From Deltaproteobacteria bacterium (GTDB lineage: Bacteria; Myxococcota_A; Polyangia; Polyangiales; Houyiibacteriaceae), in contig JAEPMI010000009.1 of the NCBI GenBank assembly GCA_017644045.1, positions 476,430 to 540,429 of the forward strand: a DNA stretch of 64,000 bases, in the 5' to 3' direction. This document shows, in pieces, positions 32,968 through 42,174 of this stretch; position 1 is the first letter of the stretch; each line of letters opens with the position of its first letter. The notes under the pieces are model-generated. The model was not told the origin of the DNA, did not search any database, and saw nothing but the letters and a program-made list of their open reading frames with translations. The translations under genes and the position numbers were made by a program.

Positions 32968-34677
32968 TCAGTCGGTGCCCGTCCCGGTGCGGGCCGGGTT
33001 GCCAGCCCACGTGGGCCAGCCGGTCAGCTCCGGGTTGCCCGAGTCGAGCGCGACCACCTGGCCGTTGGCGCTGCCGACGTAGACCCAGCCGCGGTCGACC
33101 ACGGCCTGCGTGCGCAGCGGGACGCCCGCGTCCAGCCGTGCTTCGACTTCGCCCTCCGCGTCGACGACGAGCACCTTGCCCGCCAGCGTCGCCACGACGA
33201 GTCGCCCACCCGCTTCGGCCGGCGGCGCGCCGAGCGCCCCACCCTGCCGCGCGAGGTCGCCCTCGAGGGGCACGACCCAGCGCTCGGTGCCGGTCATGCG
33301 GTCGTAGGCCACGAGCGCCGAGCCCATGGTCACCAGGTTCATGTCGCGCGAGCCGAGCACCCAGCTGCCCTGGAACTCCTGGAGGCCGTGCACCGTGCGC
33401 CGACCGATGAGCTGCGCCGCCACGCCCGCGTTCGCCGCCGCGGGCGCGCCACCGCTGAACCCGTTCGCCGCGTCGTTCGCGACCGACTCGTCGGCGAACT
33501 CCGTTCGGCTCTGGAAGTCCTCGCGCACGTAGGGCGCCGCGCGCCGAGTGGACTGCGCCGCCGGCTCGCCGCCGCCGGGCTTGCCCGCGGCCCCCTCGAG
33601 CTGCGCGGTGACCTGCGGGTCTCGGGCGCTGCGCACGATGCGCTCCCAGGACTCGCCGCCCTCGTCCTCGCGGCGTGAGAAGTAGAGCGCGCCGTCGATG
33701 ACGGTCGGCGCGGCCGTGGCCATCGCCTTGCGCGCCTGCAGCAGGCGGCCGGTCTCGGCCTCGAAGTGGAACATGGTGCCGCCGAAGGTCGCGCCGTAGA
33801 CCCGGCCCATGAAGACCACGGGGGCGCTCATGATCTCGGCGTCGATCCACCGGGACCAGCGGAGCGCGCCGGTGTGCAGGTCGAACGCGCCGATCGCGTG
33901 GCTCGCGCCCGAGGGCATCGGCCGCTGCTCCTCGTCGGGCCAGGACCCGCCGCCGCGGATCGGGTAGGAGGTGTAGACCACGCCGTCCGCGATGGCGGGC
34001 GCGCTCATCAGCGGGTCGCCGAGGTACCAGCTCCAGAGCATCTCGCCGGTCTCCGCGTCGACCGCGAAGATCGTGCAGGACTCGGTGTTGAACACGCACA
34101 CCCCGTCGTCGCACGCCGGGGTGGAGGGGCCGTCGTCACCGAGGTTGATCGCCCACGCGGGCTCGCCGCTGCGGGCGTCGAAGGCGTAGAGCTGGCGTGA
34201 ACGGAAGCCACCGCTGGCCAGCACCCGGTTGCGGTAGACCACCGGGGTCACCACCGGCGCGCCGCTCGGGAGCTGGACCCGCCAGCCGCCGTCGAAGCGA
34301 CTCGGGTTCGGGAGCGTGCCCACCGCGTGGCGACGGTGGTGGTTCTGCGCGTTCGAGACGACCTGCGGCTCCGGCGCCCCGGGCTTTCCGTGCGCGGCGG
34401 GCCGGGTCACGTGCGCCTCGATCCGCCGGAACACGCTGGGCGGCGGCCGCATGTCCTGGGCGTTCATGGCCTGGAACTGCTCGGTGACGTCCTCACCGAC
34501 GGTCAGGTCGGGCGGGCCCACCGGCTGAAAAGATTCGGCGGGCGCGGATTCCTCCGCGCCCGCCACACCCGACGGAGAGGCAGGGGTGCTCCCCGCACCG
34601 CTGCAAGCTCCGCCGAGAAAGACTGCTGTCAGGACGAACGCCTCGCGGCGCGTCCGTGTTCCGAGATGACCCCTCAT
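32968..34677 (-). CDS. PQQ-type beta-propeller lipoprotein
   Basis: A 569-residue lipoprotein. GGAGGAGC precedes the ATG, and the signal ends LGGACSGAG (lipobox GGAC). Repeated blade motifs run through the mature protein: LYAFDARSGEPAWAINLGDD, FAVDAETGEMLWSWYLGDP, IGAFDLHTGALRWSRWIDAE, VYVGSANGQVVALDSGNPEL. These are the PQQ/BamB-like propeller repeats. There is an embedded less regular region around residues 350-430. Quinone-binding residues cannot be confirmed, so it may be a structural or binding propeller. It is divergent from the DUF1592 gene, 181 bases away. Confidence 0.85.
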   Translation of the reverse strand: MRGHLGTRTRREAFVLTAVFLGGACSGAGSTPASPSGVAGAEESAPAESFQPVGPPDLTVGEDVTEQFQAMNAQDMRPPPSVFRRIEAHVTRPAAHGKPGAPEPQVVSNAQNHHRRHAVGTLPNPSRFDGGWRVQLPSGAPVVTPVVYRNRVLASGGFRSRQLYAFDARSGEPAWAINLGDDGPSTPACDDGVCVFNTESCTIFAVDAETGEMLWSWYLGDPLMSAPAIADGVVYTSYPIRGGGSWPDEEQRPMPSGASHAIGAFDLHTGALRWSRWIDAEIMSAPVVFMGRVYGATFGGTMFHFEAETGRLLQARKAMATAAPTVIDGALYFSRREDEGGESWERIVRSARDPQVTAQLEGAAGKPGGGEPAAQSTRRAAPYVREDFQSRTEFADESVANDAANGFSGGAPAAANAGVAAQLIGRRTVHGLQEFQGSWVLGSRDMNLVTMGSALVAYDRMTGTERWVVPLEGDLARQGGALGAPPAEAGGRLVVATLAGKVLVVDAEGEVEARLDAGVPLRTQAVVDRGWVYVGSANGQVVALDSGNPELTGWPTWAGNPARTGTGTD

Positions 34678-34858
34678 CGCTCCTCCAAGTCGTGCACGAG
34701 GAGGCTGCGACGCGCGGGATCCGGAAACGATCTGAGAGCCGTGACGGATCGACGATGTCGCATCCGCCGCAGACGCCGCTCGGTCCATCCCGAGGGACCT
34801 CGCGAGCGCTCGCGCGAACTTTTCTCGGAATTCGCCGAGCTGAGCGCACTGGTAGGGC

Positions 34859-36514
34859 ATGCCCGTCCCGCATCCCGTGGCCGTCGTCGTGCTGGGTTGC
34901 CTTCTCGCCTCGTGCGAGGGGGTGATCGGAGGCGCTGCCTCGATCGATCCCGCCGACGACCCCACCGACGTCCTCACGTCTGCCTGCGACCCGAACGCCG
35001 CGCCGGACGCCGAGCTCGTCCGCGTGCATCGCGGCGTCTACCTCGAGGCGCTCCGCGAGCTGATCCCAGCGGACGCTCTCGAGGCCGCCTCCGCGAGCCT
35101 GCGCAGCCTGCCGCAGACCCAATCTGGCCGCTTCGTCGCGGAGGTCGAGGTGCCCTCGTTCGACGTGGTCCGCGCCTACGCCGACATCGCGAGCACCGTG
35201 GCGTTCGCGGTGAGCGAAGGTCCCGCGCTGACCGAGCTCTCCCCTTGCCTCGGAGCGCTCGAGACGCCCCTTCGCGACACGGACGAGGCCTGCCTGAGCG
35301 AGTTCATCGAGAGCTTCGGCGCTCGTGTGTTCCGGCATCCGCTCAGCGACGAAGAGCACACGCGCGCTCGTGGTGCCTACGACATCGGCGCCGGTACCAG
35401 CCCCTCGGAGGGCGTCGCGACCCTGCTCATGGCGATGCTGCTCGAGCCCCAGTTCCTCTACTACCTGGAGCTCGACGGCGAAGAGGTGGCTCCCGGGGTC
35501 GCCGAGCTCACGTCGTACGAGATCGCGGCTCGCCTGGCGCGCACGCTCTGGGCCTCCATTCCGGACGAAGCGCTCCTCGAGGCCGCGGCTGCCGGGTTCG
35601 AAGGTGAGGAAGGCGAAGCGCGCCTCGCTGCCGAGATCGACCGCATGTGGAGCGACCCACGGACCGAAGCCACGGTCGGTCAGTTCTACCGCGATTGGTT
35701 GGAGCTCGACGAGAGCGCCGCATCCGACGCGCTGGTGCGCTTCACGTCCCACGTGACGTACGTGGAGGACGGCGGCATGGACGCCCTCTTCTCGAGCCGC
35801 GTGGCCTTCGTCGAAGACGACATGCTCGCAGGGATCTACGGACTGCCGGAGGGCACCCGAGGCCAGGTCGAGCTGGATCCGGGCCGGCGCGCCGGCCTCC
35901 TGACGAGGGCCGCTTGGCTCCAGACGACTCCGGTCCCGAGCTCGAACGCGGGCCACATCATCCACCGCGGCGCCGGACTCTCGGAGGTGCTCTGCATGCC
36001 GATCCCGCCACCCCCACCGAACGCCTTCCCAGCCGACGACCCAGCCGAGCCGAGTGGCGACCGACAGACCATTCGAGAGCGCTTCGCGGAGGTCACCCAG
36101 GACGCGCCCTGCTCGAACTGCCACGTTCGGCTGGACAACTTCGGCGCCGTGTTCGGCCACTACGGCTCGGGCGGCGAGTGGATCGACGAGGAAGAGGTCG
36201 ACTTCGAGGGTGAGCGCTTCGCGATGGCCATCGACACCGCGGCGCAGATGAGCCTCGGCGGAGAGCCGAGCGTCGGGCTGAGCGACGCCGTGGAGCTCAG
36301 CGAAGTGGCCGCGCAGAGCGAGCACGTCGCGTCGTGTCTGAGCGCGCAGCTGGCCGAGAACCTCCTCGCTCGGTCGATTCGCTCGAGCGACGCCTGCCTC
36401 GTCGAGTCCGCGCGCGACGAGCTCCACGGTCGCGAGGGCTCGGTGCGAGAGGCCTTGGCCGCGCTCGTTCGTTCACCCGCCTTTTCCCTTCGTTCCCTTC
36501 CGGAGTCGCCATGA
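34859..36514 (+). CDS. DUF1592/DUF1588 secreted lipoprotein with CxxCH motif
   Basis: A 551-residue lipoprotein (VVVLGCLLASCEG, lipobox LASC). It carries the DUF1592 region (YEIAARLARTLWASIPDEAL; FYRDWLELDESAAS), then DUF1588 (RAGLLTRAAWLQTTPVPSSN; HRGAGLSEVLCMPIPPPPPN). CSNCHVRLDNFG follows, a haem-c-type CxxCH site and the usual link to DUF1585, which is present at the C-terminus. Such proteins are common in Planctomycetes and Myxococcota and are thought to take part in extracytoplasmic redox or polysaccharide use; the exact role is unproven. Its stop overlaps the next ATG (ATGA). Confidence 0.88.
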   Translation: MPVPHPVAVVVLGCLLASCEGVIGGAASIDPADDPTDVLTSACDPNAAPDAELVRVHRGVYLEALRELIPADALEAASASLRSLPQTQSGRFVAEVEVPSFDVVRAYADIASTVAFAVSEGPALTELSPCLGALETPLRDTDEACLSEFIESFGARVFRHPLSDEEHTRARGAYDIGAGTSPSEGVATLLMAMLLEPQFLYYLELDGEEVAPGVAELTSYEIAARLARTLWASIPDEALLEAAAAGFEGEEGEARLAAEIDRMWSDPRTEATVGQFYRDWLELDESAASDALVRFTSHVTYVEDGGMDALFSSRVAFVEDDMLAGIYGLPEGTRGQVELDPGRRAGLLTRAAWLQTTPVPSSNAGHIIHRGAGLSEVLCMPIPPPPPNAFPADDPAEPSGDRQTIRERFAEVTQDAPCSNCHVRLDNFGAVFGHYGSGGEWIDEEEVDFEGERFAMAIDTAAQMSLGGEPSVGLSDAVELSEVAAQSEHVASCLSAQLAENLLARSIRSSDACLVESARDELHGREGSVREALAALVRSPAFSLRSLPESP

Positions 36515-37992
36515 AGAAGCCCCGCCGCATCGGTCGCCGTTCCTTCCTGCTGGGGTTGGGGGGCTCCGTCCTCGCCATCCCGACCCTCGCGTCGTTGAGC
36601 ACCACGCGCGCTCAGGAGTCGTCGACGCGAAAGTTCATCTCCTACAAGATCCCCAACGGGCACTTCGGCCAGCAGTGGTACCCGGCCGACGCCGCGGTCG
36701 AGGCTGCCGGCGGTTTCCAGCGGCTCGGGGAGAACGTCATCGGCTTGCCACTCCGTCAGCTCTCCGGCGACGTGTCGACGCTCCTGCACGCCGGCTTCGA
36801 CCCGTTCCGCGAGAAGATCAGCGTCCTGCGACATCTGGACCGACTGAATCACGCGAACCACAACGCGTACACGGGCCTGCTCGGCTGGGGCAAGGATCGC
36901 TTCCCCGACGATCCCTCACGGATGGCTCCCTCCATCGACCAGATCATGGCGGAGCACGTGTTCCTGGGCGAGAGCATCCCCCTGAACCTGACCTTCTTCT
37001 CCTACGGTTCGCGCAAGCCGTCCTGCTCGTTCACCATCGGACCGAGCGGCCCGGTGCCCGTTCCGGGTCTCGGCGCGGAAGAAGCGTTCCAGCTGCTCTT
37101 CGCGGGCACCAGCCTGGAGCCGTCGGTGGCCGAACGTCGGCGCGAGCACACGCGGAACGTGGTCGACTACGTGCTGCCCCACTACCAGGACGTGCGCTCG
37201 AACCCGCGGCTGTCGGCCGACGACCGCTACAAGCTGGACCAGCACATCGAGCACATGCACTCGGTCTCGGCGCGGCTCGGCATGCGGCGCGGCGCCTGTA
37301 CGCCGCCGCCCATGCCGGAAGGTCTGGAGCGAAGCTCGGAGAACGTCACCGCGATGTCGCGCGAGCTCATCGACATCGGCATCGCCGCGCTCCGCTGTGG
37401 CCTCACGAGCATCGTGAACTTCTACATCGACCCGGACGTGCTCTTCACCCAGGACCTGCATGGAGTCGCGGGCGGACACCACGGCGCGAGTCACGGAGCC
37501 GGCGATGCGGCGGTCCAGAGCATCCAGAACGCACACCTCTGGCACATGGAGAACGTGCTGGATCTGCTGCACGGACTGGACGGCACCGCGACCGATACCG
37601 GCACGCTGCTCGATGACAGCGCCTTGCTCGTGCACAACGAGATCGGAAACCAGGCCGGGCGTGACAACACGCCGGGCAGCTACGACCTGAACCACATGTG
37701 CTACGACGCGCAGGTGCTGGTCGCGGGGTCCTGCGGCGGACGGTTGCAACAGGGGCAGTACCTCGACTTCCGTTCGGGCTTCGAGCGCGGCCGTTGGACG
37801 CGTCACGTGGGCACCGCCTACAACCGCTTGGACATCAGCATGATGATCGCGATGGGCTGCGAGCCCCACCACTGGGAAGTGGAAGGCGAGCCCGGCTTCG
37901 GCGACCTCCGCGGAGACAAGTGGGGGCGGACGCCCCTCGACGAGGTCGTCATCGGCGACCTGCGCGCGGGCTTGCCCGGGCTCATGGCCTGA
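36511..37992 (+). CDS. DUF1552 protein exported by the Tat pathway
   Basis: A 493-residue protein with a twin-arginine leader (KKPRRIGRRSFLLGLGGSVL). The DUF1552 body includes SYKIPNGHFGQQWYP, LRHLDRLNHANHNAYTGLLG and ALLVHNEIGNQAGRDNTPGS, with many His residues (HGVAGGHHGASHGAG) that could bind metal. The fold is related to sulfatase/alkaline-phosphatase-like secreted proteins. It is the standard partner of DUF1592/1588/1585 proteins and here is translationally coupled to one (ATGA). Folding in the cytoplasm before Tat export suggests a bound cofactor. Confidence 0.88.
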   Translation: MKKPRRIGRRSFLLGLGGSVLAIPTLASLSTTRAQESSTRKFISYKIPNGHFGQQWYPADAAVEAAGGFQRLGENVIGLPLRQLSGDVSTLLHAGFDPFREKISVLRHLDRLNHANHNAYTGLLGWGKDRFPDDPSRMAPSIDQIMAEHVFLGESIPLNLTFFSYGSRKPSCSFTIGPSGPVPVPGLGAEEAFQLLFAGTSLEPSVAERRREHTRNVVDYVLPHYQDVRSNPRLSADDRYKLDQHIEHMHSVSARLGMRRGACTPPPMPEGLERSSENVTAMSRELIDIGIAALRCGLTSIVNFYIDPDVLFTQDLHGVAGGHHGASHGAGDAAVQSIQNAHLWHMENVLDLLHGLDGTATDTGTLLDDSALLVHNEIGNQAGRDNTPGSYDLNHMCYDAQVLVAGSCGGRLQQGQYLDFRSGFERGRWTRHVGTAYNRLDISMMIAMGCEPHHWEVEGEPGFGDLRGDKWGRTPLDEVVIGDLRAGLPGLMA

Positions 37993-38013
37993 GCGCGCGC
38001 GAGGAGGCTGCCT

Positions 38014-38679
38014 TCAGAGGGTCTTCCAGCCGACGCCGAAGAAGAGGTTGATGGCGCGGACCTTCGAACCGTCACCACGAACCAGGTCCGTGTAGAAGTC
38101 TCCGTTCATTCCGATGCTCACGGTGAAACCGGAGCGAGTACCGGCACGGAGCTCCGCCAGTACGCTTCCCCCGCGCCCGGTGAACGTGTCCGCTCCACCG
38201 CCCATCAGGGTGGTGAACACGGCGCCACCGCCGATGGCAATCTCGGTCGAGCCTCCCGCGAAGGCGATGTAGGCCTGGTGCCGCTGAGTGAACGAGTCGT
38301 TGGTGATGCCGACGCCCTCGAAGCCCCACTTGTGCTCGGCGTTGCCGCGGTAGCCGGCGAGCAGGGAGAAGCGGTGGCCGTTGAATGCGTTCCAGCCGTG
38401 CAGGAGGGCGCCGACATGAACGTCGACGCCGACCCCACCGTAGCTCGGGATGTCGATGATCTCGTCGCCGTTGCCGGCGCCGATGAAGTCGGCGACCCCC
38501 AGCACCGAGAAGCCGGCCTGGAACCGGGAGGGCGCCTCGTCCGCGATGGGCTCGGAGGGCGGCGCGACGGCGGTGATGGTGTTGCCGACCGGCGCCTCGG
38601 GAGCCGGATGGACTCCGGTCTGTGCGCTGGCGGTCGATGCGAGGGTGAGGGTGAGGGCGAGGGTGAGGAAGCGGGCCAT
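38014..38679 (-). CDS. Outer-membrane beta-barrel-like protein
   Basis: A 221-residue protein with a signal peptide (MARFLTLALTLTLASTASAQ) and regular alternating strands (VGVDVHVGALLHGWNAFNGH; HQAYIAFAGGSTEIAIGGG; FTVSIGMNGDFYTDLVRGDG) ending in FFGVGWKTL, all typical of a small outer-membrane barrel. The signal peptide coding region contains a GAGGGT repeat on the plus strand that may be prone to slippage. It converges on the DUF1552 gene and is divergent from the GH114-like gene. The substrate, if any, is unknown. Confidence 0.7.
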   Translation of the reverse strand: MARFLTLALTLTLASTASAQTGVHPAPEAPVGNTITAVAPPSEPIADEAPSRFQAGFSVLGVADFIGAGNGDEIIDIPSYGGVGVDVHVGALLHGWNAFNGHRFSLLAGYRGNAEHKWGFEGVGITNDSFTQRHQAYIAFAGGSTEIAIGGGAVFTTLMGGGADTFTGRGGSVLAELRAGTRSGFTVSIGMNGDFYTDLVRGDGSKVRAINLFFGVGWKTL

Positions 38680-38803
38680 TGGGGAATCTCCTGAGTGCGT
38701 TGGCCCCGGTCTTCGGCCGTGCCCCGACCCGGTTGCGTGCATTCGTGGATCGCGAAGGCGAGACCGGCTTTCCGAGAGCGCCGAGGCGGGCCACCATGGC
38801 GGG

Positions 38804-39712
38804 ATGCGGACCGGCTGGCTCGTTCTCGGCGCTCTCCTCTTCACCGCCTGCGGCGACGACGACGGCGACGACACCGACGACGTGCGCGACATGGCCACGC
38901 CCCCGGACGGCTTCGTCGCGACCGACGGATTCGTGGCCGCCGACGGGTTCGTCGCGACCGATGGGTTCGCGCCAGCGGAGGACGCCGCGACGCCAGAGCT
39001 GACCCTGCCGCCGGCCAACGCCGGCTTCGACTACCAGCTGAGTGCCGCCTACGACCCGCCGAGCGGGGTCACGCTCGTCATCCGGGACCGGAACGCGAGC
39101 CCGGCGCCGGGCATCTACAACGTCTGCTACGTGAACGGCTTCCAGACGCAGCCGGACGAGGAGGACTTCTGGTCCGGGCCGCGCGCGGACCTGCTGCTCC
39201 GCGATGGTGATGGGGACCCAGTGATCGATCCCGACTGGGACGAGATCCTCCTGGACGTCACCACCGCCGACAAGCGTGGGCGGCTGGCCGACATCGTGGG
39301 CGGGTGGATCGACGGCTGCGCCGACGACGGCTTCGACGCCGTGGAGATCGACAACCTGGACACCTACGCGCGCTCGGGCGGACGGATCAGCCAGGACGAC
39401 GCGGTGGCCTTCGTGCAGCTCCTGGTCGCTCGAGCCCACGCGCGGGGCATGGCCCTGGCCCAGAAGAACTCGGCGGAGATCGTCGACCGGCGGGCGGAGA
39501 TGGGGACCGACTTCGCCGTGGTCGAGGAGTGCAACCGCTACGACGAGTGCGATGTCTTCACCGGTGCGTACGGCGACCAGGTGTTCGTCATCGAGTACCG
39601 GCGCGGGGACTTCGACACCGGCTGCGCGGACTTCCCCGAGCTCTCGATCGTGCTGCGCGATCTGAACCTGGTCGGGCCCGGCGCGGGCGCCTACGTCTAC
39701 GACGGGTGCTGA
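38804..39712 (+). CDS. GH114-like lipoprotein (TIM-barrel glycoside hydrolase)
   Basis: A 302-residue lipoprotein: MRTGWLVLGALLFTACGDDD, then a repetitive linker (DGFVATDGFVAADGFVATDG). The catalytic-type domain has FDYQLSAAYDP, YNVCYVNGFQTQPDE, DDGFDAVEIDNLDTYARSG, MALAQKNSAEI and VVEECNRYDECD, the pattern of the GH114 family, whose characterised member is an endo-alpha-1,4-polygalactosaminidase. It would act at the cell surface on extracellular polysaccharide. A 34-base run in the linker is identical to one in the unrelated lipoprotein at 61724. Confidence 0.85.
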   Translation: MRTGWLVLGALLFTACGDDDGDDTDDVRDMATPPDGFVATDGFVAADGFVATDGFAPAEDAATPELTLPPANAGFDYQLSAAYDPPSGVTLVIRDRNASPAPGIYNVCYVNGFQTQPDEEDFWSGPRADLLLRDGDGDPVIDPDWDEILLDVTTADKRGRLADIVGGWIDGCADDGFDAVEIDNLDTYARSGGRISQDDAVAFVQLLVARAHARGMALAQKNSAEIVDRRAEMGTDFAVVEECNRYDECDVFTGAYGDQVFVIEYRRGDFDTGCADFPELSIVLRDLNLVGPGAGAYVYDGC

Positions 39713-39744
39713 CATCGGGGGTCGCTCGTCCTAAGTACGCGGTC

Positions 39745-40764
39745 ATGAGCGACGAGAACCTCCAGATCCGGTTGGCCAAGCGGCCGACCGGCGCCCCCGA
39801 CCCGAGCTGCTTCCAGGTGGAGCGCGGACCGAAGCCCGAGCCCGGCGAGGGCGAGGTGCTCGTGCGGCACCGCTTCCTCTCCCTGGACCCCTACATGCGC
39901 GGCCGGATGAGCGACGCCGAGTCCTACGCGGAGCCGGTGGCGATCGGCGACGTGATGATCGGCGGCACCGTCGGCGTGGTCGAGGAGAGCCGCCACCCGA
40001 AGCTCGCGAAGGGCGACTTCGTGATGAGCATGGGCGGCTGGCAGACCTGGTCGGTCGCGAAGGGGGGCGAGGTCCGGAAGCTCCAGCTCCCCGAGGCGCA
40101 CCTCTCGCTGGCGCTCGGCGCGCTGGGCATGCCGGGCCTGACCGCGTGGTGGGGCCTGAAGCACATCGGCCAGCCGACGAAGGGCGAGACCCTGGTGGTC
40201 GCCGCCGCGACCGGACCGGTGGGCGCGATGGTCGGTCAGCTCGCGCAGCGGGCGGGCGCTCGAGCGGTGGGCGTCGCCGGCGGACCGGAGAAGTGCGCCT
40301 TCGCGACCGAGACGCTGGGCTTCGACGCCTGCCTCGACCACCGCGCGGACGACTTCGCCGAGCAGCTCGCCGCGGCCTGCCCGGACGGGGTCGACGTGTA
40401 CTTCGAGAACGTCGGCCTGCCGGTGCTCGGACCGGTGATGCCGCTGCTCAACGCCCACGCGCGGATCCCGCTCTGCGGTTTGGTCGCCCACTACAACGCG
40501 ACCTCGCTCCCCGCCGGTCCGGACCGGACGCCGGTGCTGCTCGGGCTGATCCTCCGGAAGAAGATCCGCCTCGAGGGCTTCATCATCGCCGACCATTTCG
40601 ACGAGTTCGGCGCCTTCGCCGCGGACGTCGCGCCGGCGGTGCTCGACGGCTCCATCACCGTCCGGGAGGACGTGGTCGAGGGCCTCGAGAACGCCCCCGA
40701 GGCCTTCATCGGGATGCTCACCGGATCGAACTTCGGGAAGCTCGTCGTGAAGGTCGCCGACTGA
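39745..40764 (+). CDS. NADP-dependent MDR-family oxidoreductase (PTGR/CurA-like)
   Basis: A 339-residue cytosolic medium-chain reductase. Features: LSLDPYMRGRMSD near the N-terminus, the signature of the leukotriene B4 dehydrogenase/curcumin reductase branch; a nucleotide-binding AATGPVGAMVGQLAQRAG with AxGxVG; DVYFENVGLPVLGPVMPLL; and the ending GKLVVKVAD. It lacks zinc ligands, as usual for this branch, which reduces C=C bonds of enones with NADPH. Length is typical (about 335-345). It follows the GH114-like gene in the same direction after 32 bases, without obvious functional relation. Confidence 0.9.
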   Translation: MSDENLQIRLAKRPTGAPDPSCFQVERGPKPEPGEGEVLVRHRFLSLDPYMRGRMSDAESYAEPVAIGDVMIGGTVGVVEESRHPKLAKGDFVMSMGGWQTWSVAKGGEVRKLQLPEAHLSLALGALGMPGLTAWWGLKHIGQPTKGETLVVAAATGPVGAMVGQLAQRAGARAVGVAGGPEKCAFATETLGFDACLDHRADDFAEQLAAACPDGVDVYFENVGLPVLGPVMPLLNAHARIPLCGLVAHYNATSLPAGPDRTPVLLGLILRKKIRLEGFIIADHFDEFGAFAADVAPAVLDGSITVREDVVEGLENAPEAFIGMLTGSNFGKLVVKVAD

Positions 40765-40909
40765 CCCTCGCCAAGCGTTACTCGGCCGGCGAAAAAAAAC
40801 GACGTGGCCATGCACTTTTTGACCTCACACCCATTGCCACGCCTTTAAAACGGAACGATCTTCGTCGGCTGGTGCAACCTTGCACCCCCTCCTGAAGGAG
40901 AGAGCCATC

Positions 40910-41479
40910 ATGGGTAAGTCCAAGAGCTCCGCCTCGGCGGCGAAGACCAAGGCCAAGGCCACCGAGCCGAAGGCCGCCAAGACCGCGAAGCCCAAGGCGA
41001 GCAAGCCGAAGGCTGCGAAGACCGAGGCCAAGGCTGCGAAGCCGAAGGCCGCAAAGCCGAAGGCGGAGAAGAAGGCCAAGGCTGCGAAGCCCAAGGCTGC
41101 GAAGCCGAAGGCGGAGAAGAAGGCCAAGGCCGCAAAGCCCAAGGCCGAGAAGAAGGCCAAGGCTGCAAAGCCGAAGGCCGAGAAGAAGACCACCGGCAAG
41201 AAGGCTGCGAAGCCCAAGGCCGAGAAGAAGGCCAAGGCCTCCGGCAAGAAGGCTGCGAAGCCCAAGGCCGAGAAGAAGACCACCGGCAAGAAGGCTGCGA
41301 AGCCCAAGGCCGAGAAGAAGGCCAAGGCCTCCGGCAAGAAGGCTGGCAAGAAGGCCGCCAAGCCGAAGACCAAGTCGGGCACCAAGGCCAAGGCCGCGAA
41401 GCCCAAGGCCGCGAAGGCTGCAAAGCCCGCAGCCGCTCCGGCCGCCGCTCCTGCGACCGCTGCTGCTCCGACCGCTTAG
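40910..41479 (+). CDS. Histone H1-like Lys/Ala/Pro-rich DNA-binding protein
   Basis: A 189-residue protein made almost wholly of AAKPKAEKK-type repeats, some with TTGKK or ASGKK inserts, and an Ala/Pro-rich end. The composition (Lys, Ala, Pro) resembles the tail of eukaryotic histone H1 and bacterial HctB-like proteins, which compact DNA through charge. A good ribosome binding site (GAAGGAGAG) precedes the ATG; the open frame before it is the leader. A small hairpin (GGTGCA/TGCACC, 40871-40886) sits just upstream. DNA repeats of AAGGCCGAGAAGAAG make the gene prone to length variation. Stop codons of this gene and the convergent one overlap. Confidence 0.88.
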   Translation: MGKSKSSASAAKTKAKATEPKAAKTAKPKASKPKAAKTEAKAAKPKAAKPKAEKKAKAAKPKAAKPKAEKKAKAAKPKAEKKAKAAKPKAEKKTTGKKAAKPKAEKKAKASGKKAAKPKAEKKTTGKKAAKPKAEKKAKASGKKAGKKAAKPKTKSGTKAKAAKPKAAKAAKPAAAPAAAPATAAAPTA

Positions 41480-42042
41480 TCCCCTTCGGGAGAGGACGGC
41501 CGGTCCCTCTCGGGCCGGCCGTCTTCAATTGTGCCGAGCGACTCCTCGAGGAAGACGCGCACTCGGTACATCTGGTCCGAGCCGAGCCCCTGGCCAACGT
41601 ACGCCGCGCCGTAGACCAGCCCGGCGAGCACCGCCGAGAGCGGCGACAGGTAGAGCACCCACGGCGAGCCGCCGGCGACCCACTGGCTGATCCCGAAGGC
41701 CAGGCACACGAACGCGCCGAAGACCGCCACCGCGTAGAGCGCGACGTAGAGCGTCCACACGTGCGGGTCCGGTCCGAAGCGCGCCCAGATCCGAGAGCCC
41801 CCTTCGTGCGGCGTCACGTCCACCGTGAGCTGCGGCGACCAGAGTCGGCGGTCGGTGTCCGGCACCGTGAGCTCGATGCGGCGTGGCGGCAGCACCAGGC
41901 CCCGGACCTCCGGGTGCCCCTTCAGCGCGACCTTCACGCGATCGACCAGCACCTCCGGCTCCTCCGGGCGGAAGAGCTCGAAGCGCGGCCTCGGTCTCGG
42001 CCGCGCGGTCAGCTCCTCGGCACCCCCAGCTGCCGCACCCAT
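41476..42042 (-). CDS. Membrane protein of unknown function
   Basis: A 188-residue protein with a soluble N-terminal half (RFELFRPEEPEVLVDRVKVA; SRIWARFGPDPHVWTLYVAL) and two hydrophobic helices (about 108-160), then a short charged tail. The ATG at 42042 is preferred; an ATG 14 codons upstream is possible, and neither has a good ribosome binding site. The C-terminal codons contain a 9-bp hairpin (41495-41523) that may also end transcription of the histone-like gene from the other side. No family is recognised. Confidence 0.65.
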   Translation of the reverse strand: MGAAAGGAEELTARPRPRPRFELFRPEEPEVLVDRVKVALKGHPEVRGLVLPPRRIELTVPDTDRRLWSPQLTVDVTPHEGGSRIWARFGPDPHVWTLYVALYAVAVFGAFVCLAFGISQWVAGGSPWVLYLSPLSAVLAGLVYGAAYVGQGLGSDQMYRVRVFLEESLGTIEDGRPERDRPSSPEGD

Positions 42043-42174
42043 GGAAGGAGCATAAGCACGGACTCGGCGGGTCCGGCGCGGCATCACTCACAGCCGACAC
42101 GCATGCCGTGTGTCGCGGTCGTTCCCACGGAAAGGAGTGCTGGCGCGGCGGTCGCCGTGTAGTAGCTACGGGCG

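Noticed and set aside
40985..41400. Direct DNA repeats resembling a satellite or CRISPR
   Set aside because: They encode the Lys/Ala/Pro repeats of the histone-like protein.
41495..41523. Hairpin as a dedicated terminator of the histone-like gene
   Set aside because: The stem lies inside the coding end of the convergent gene; it may still act, but was not listed as a separate terminator.
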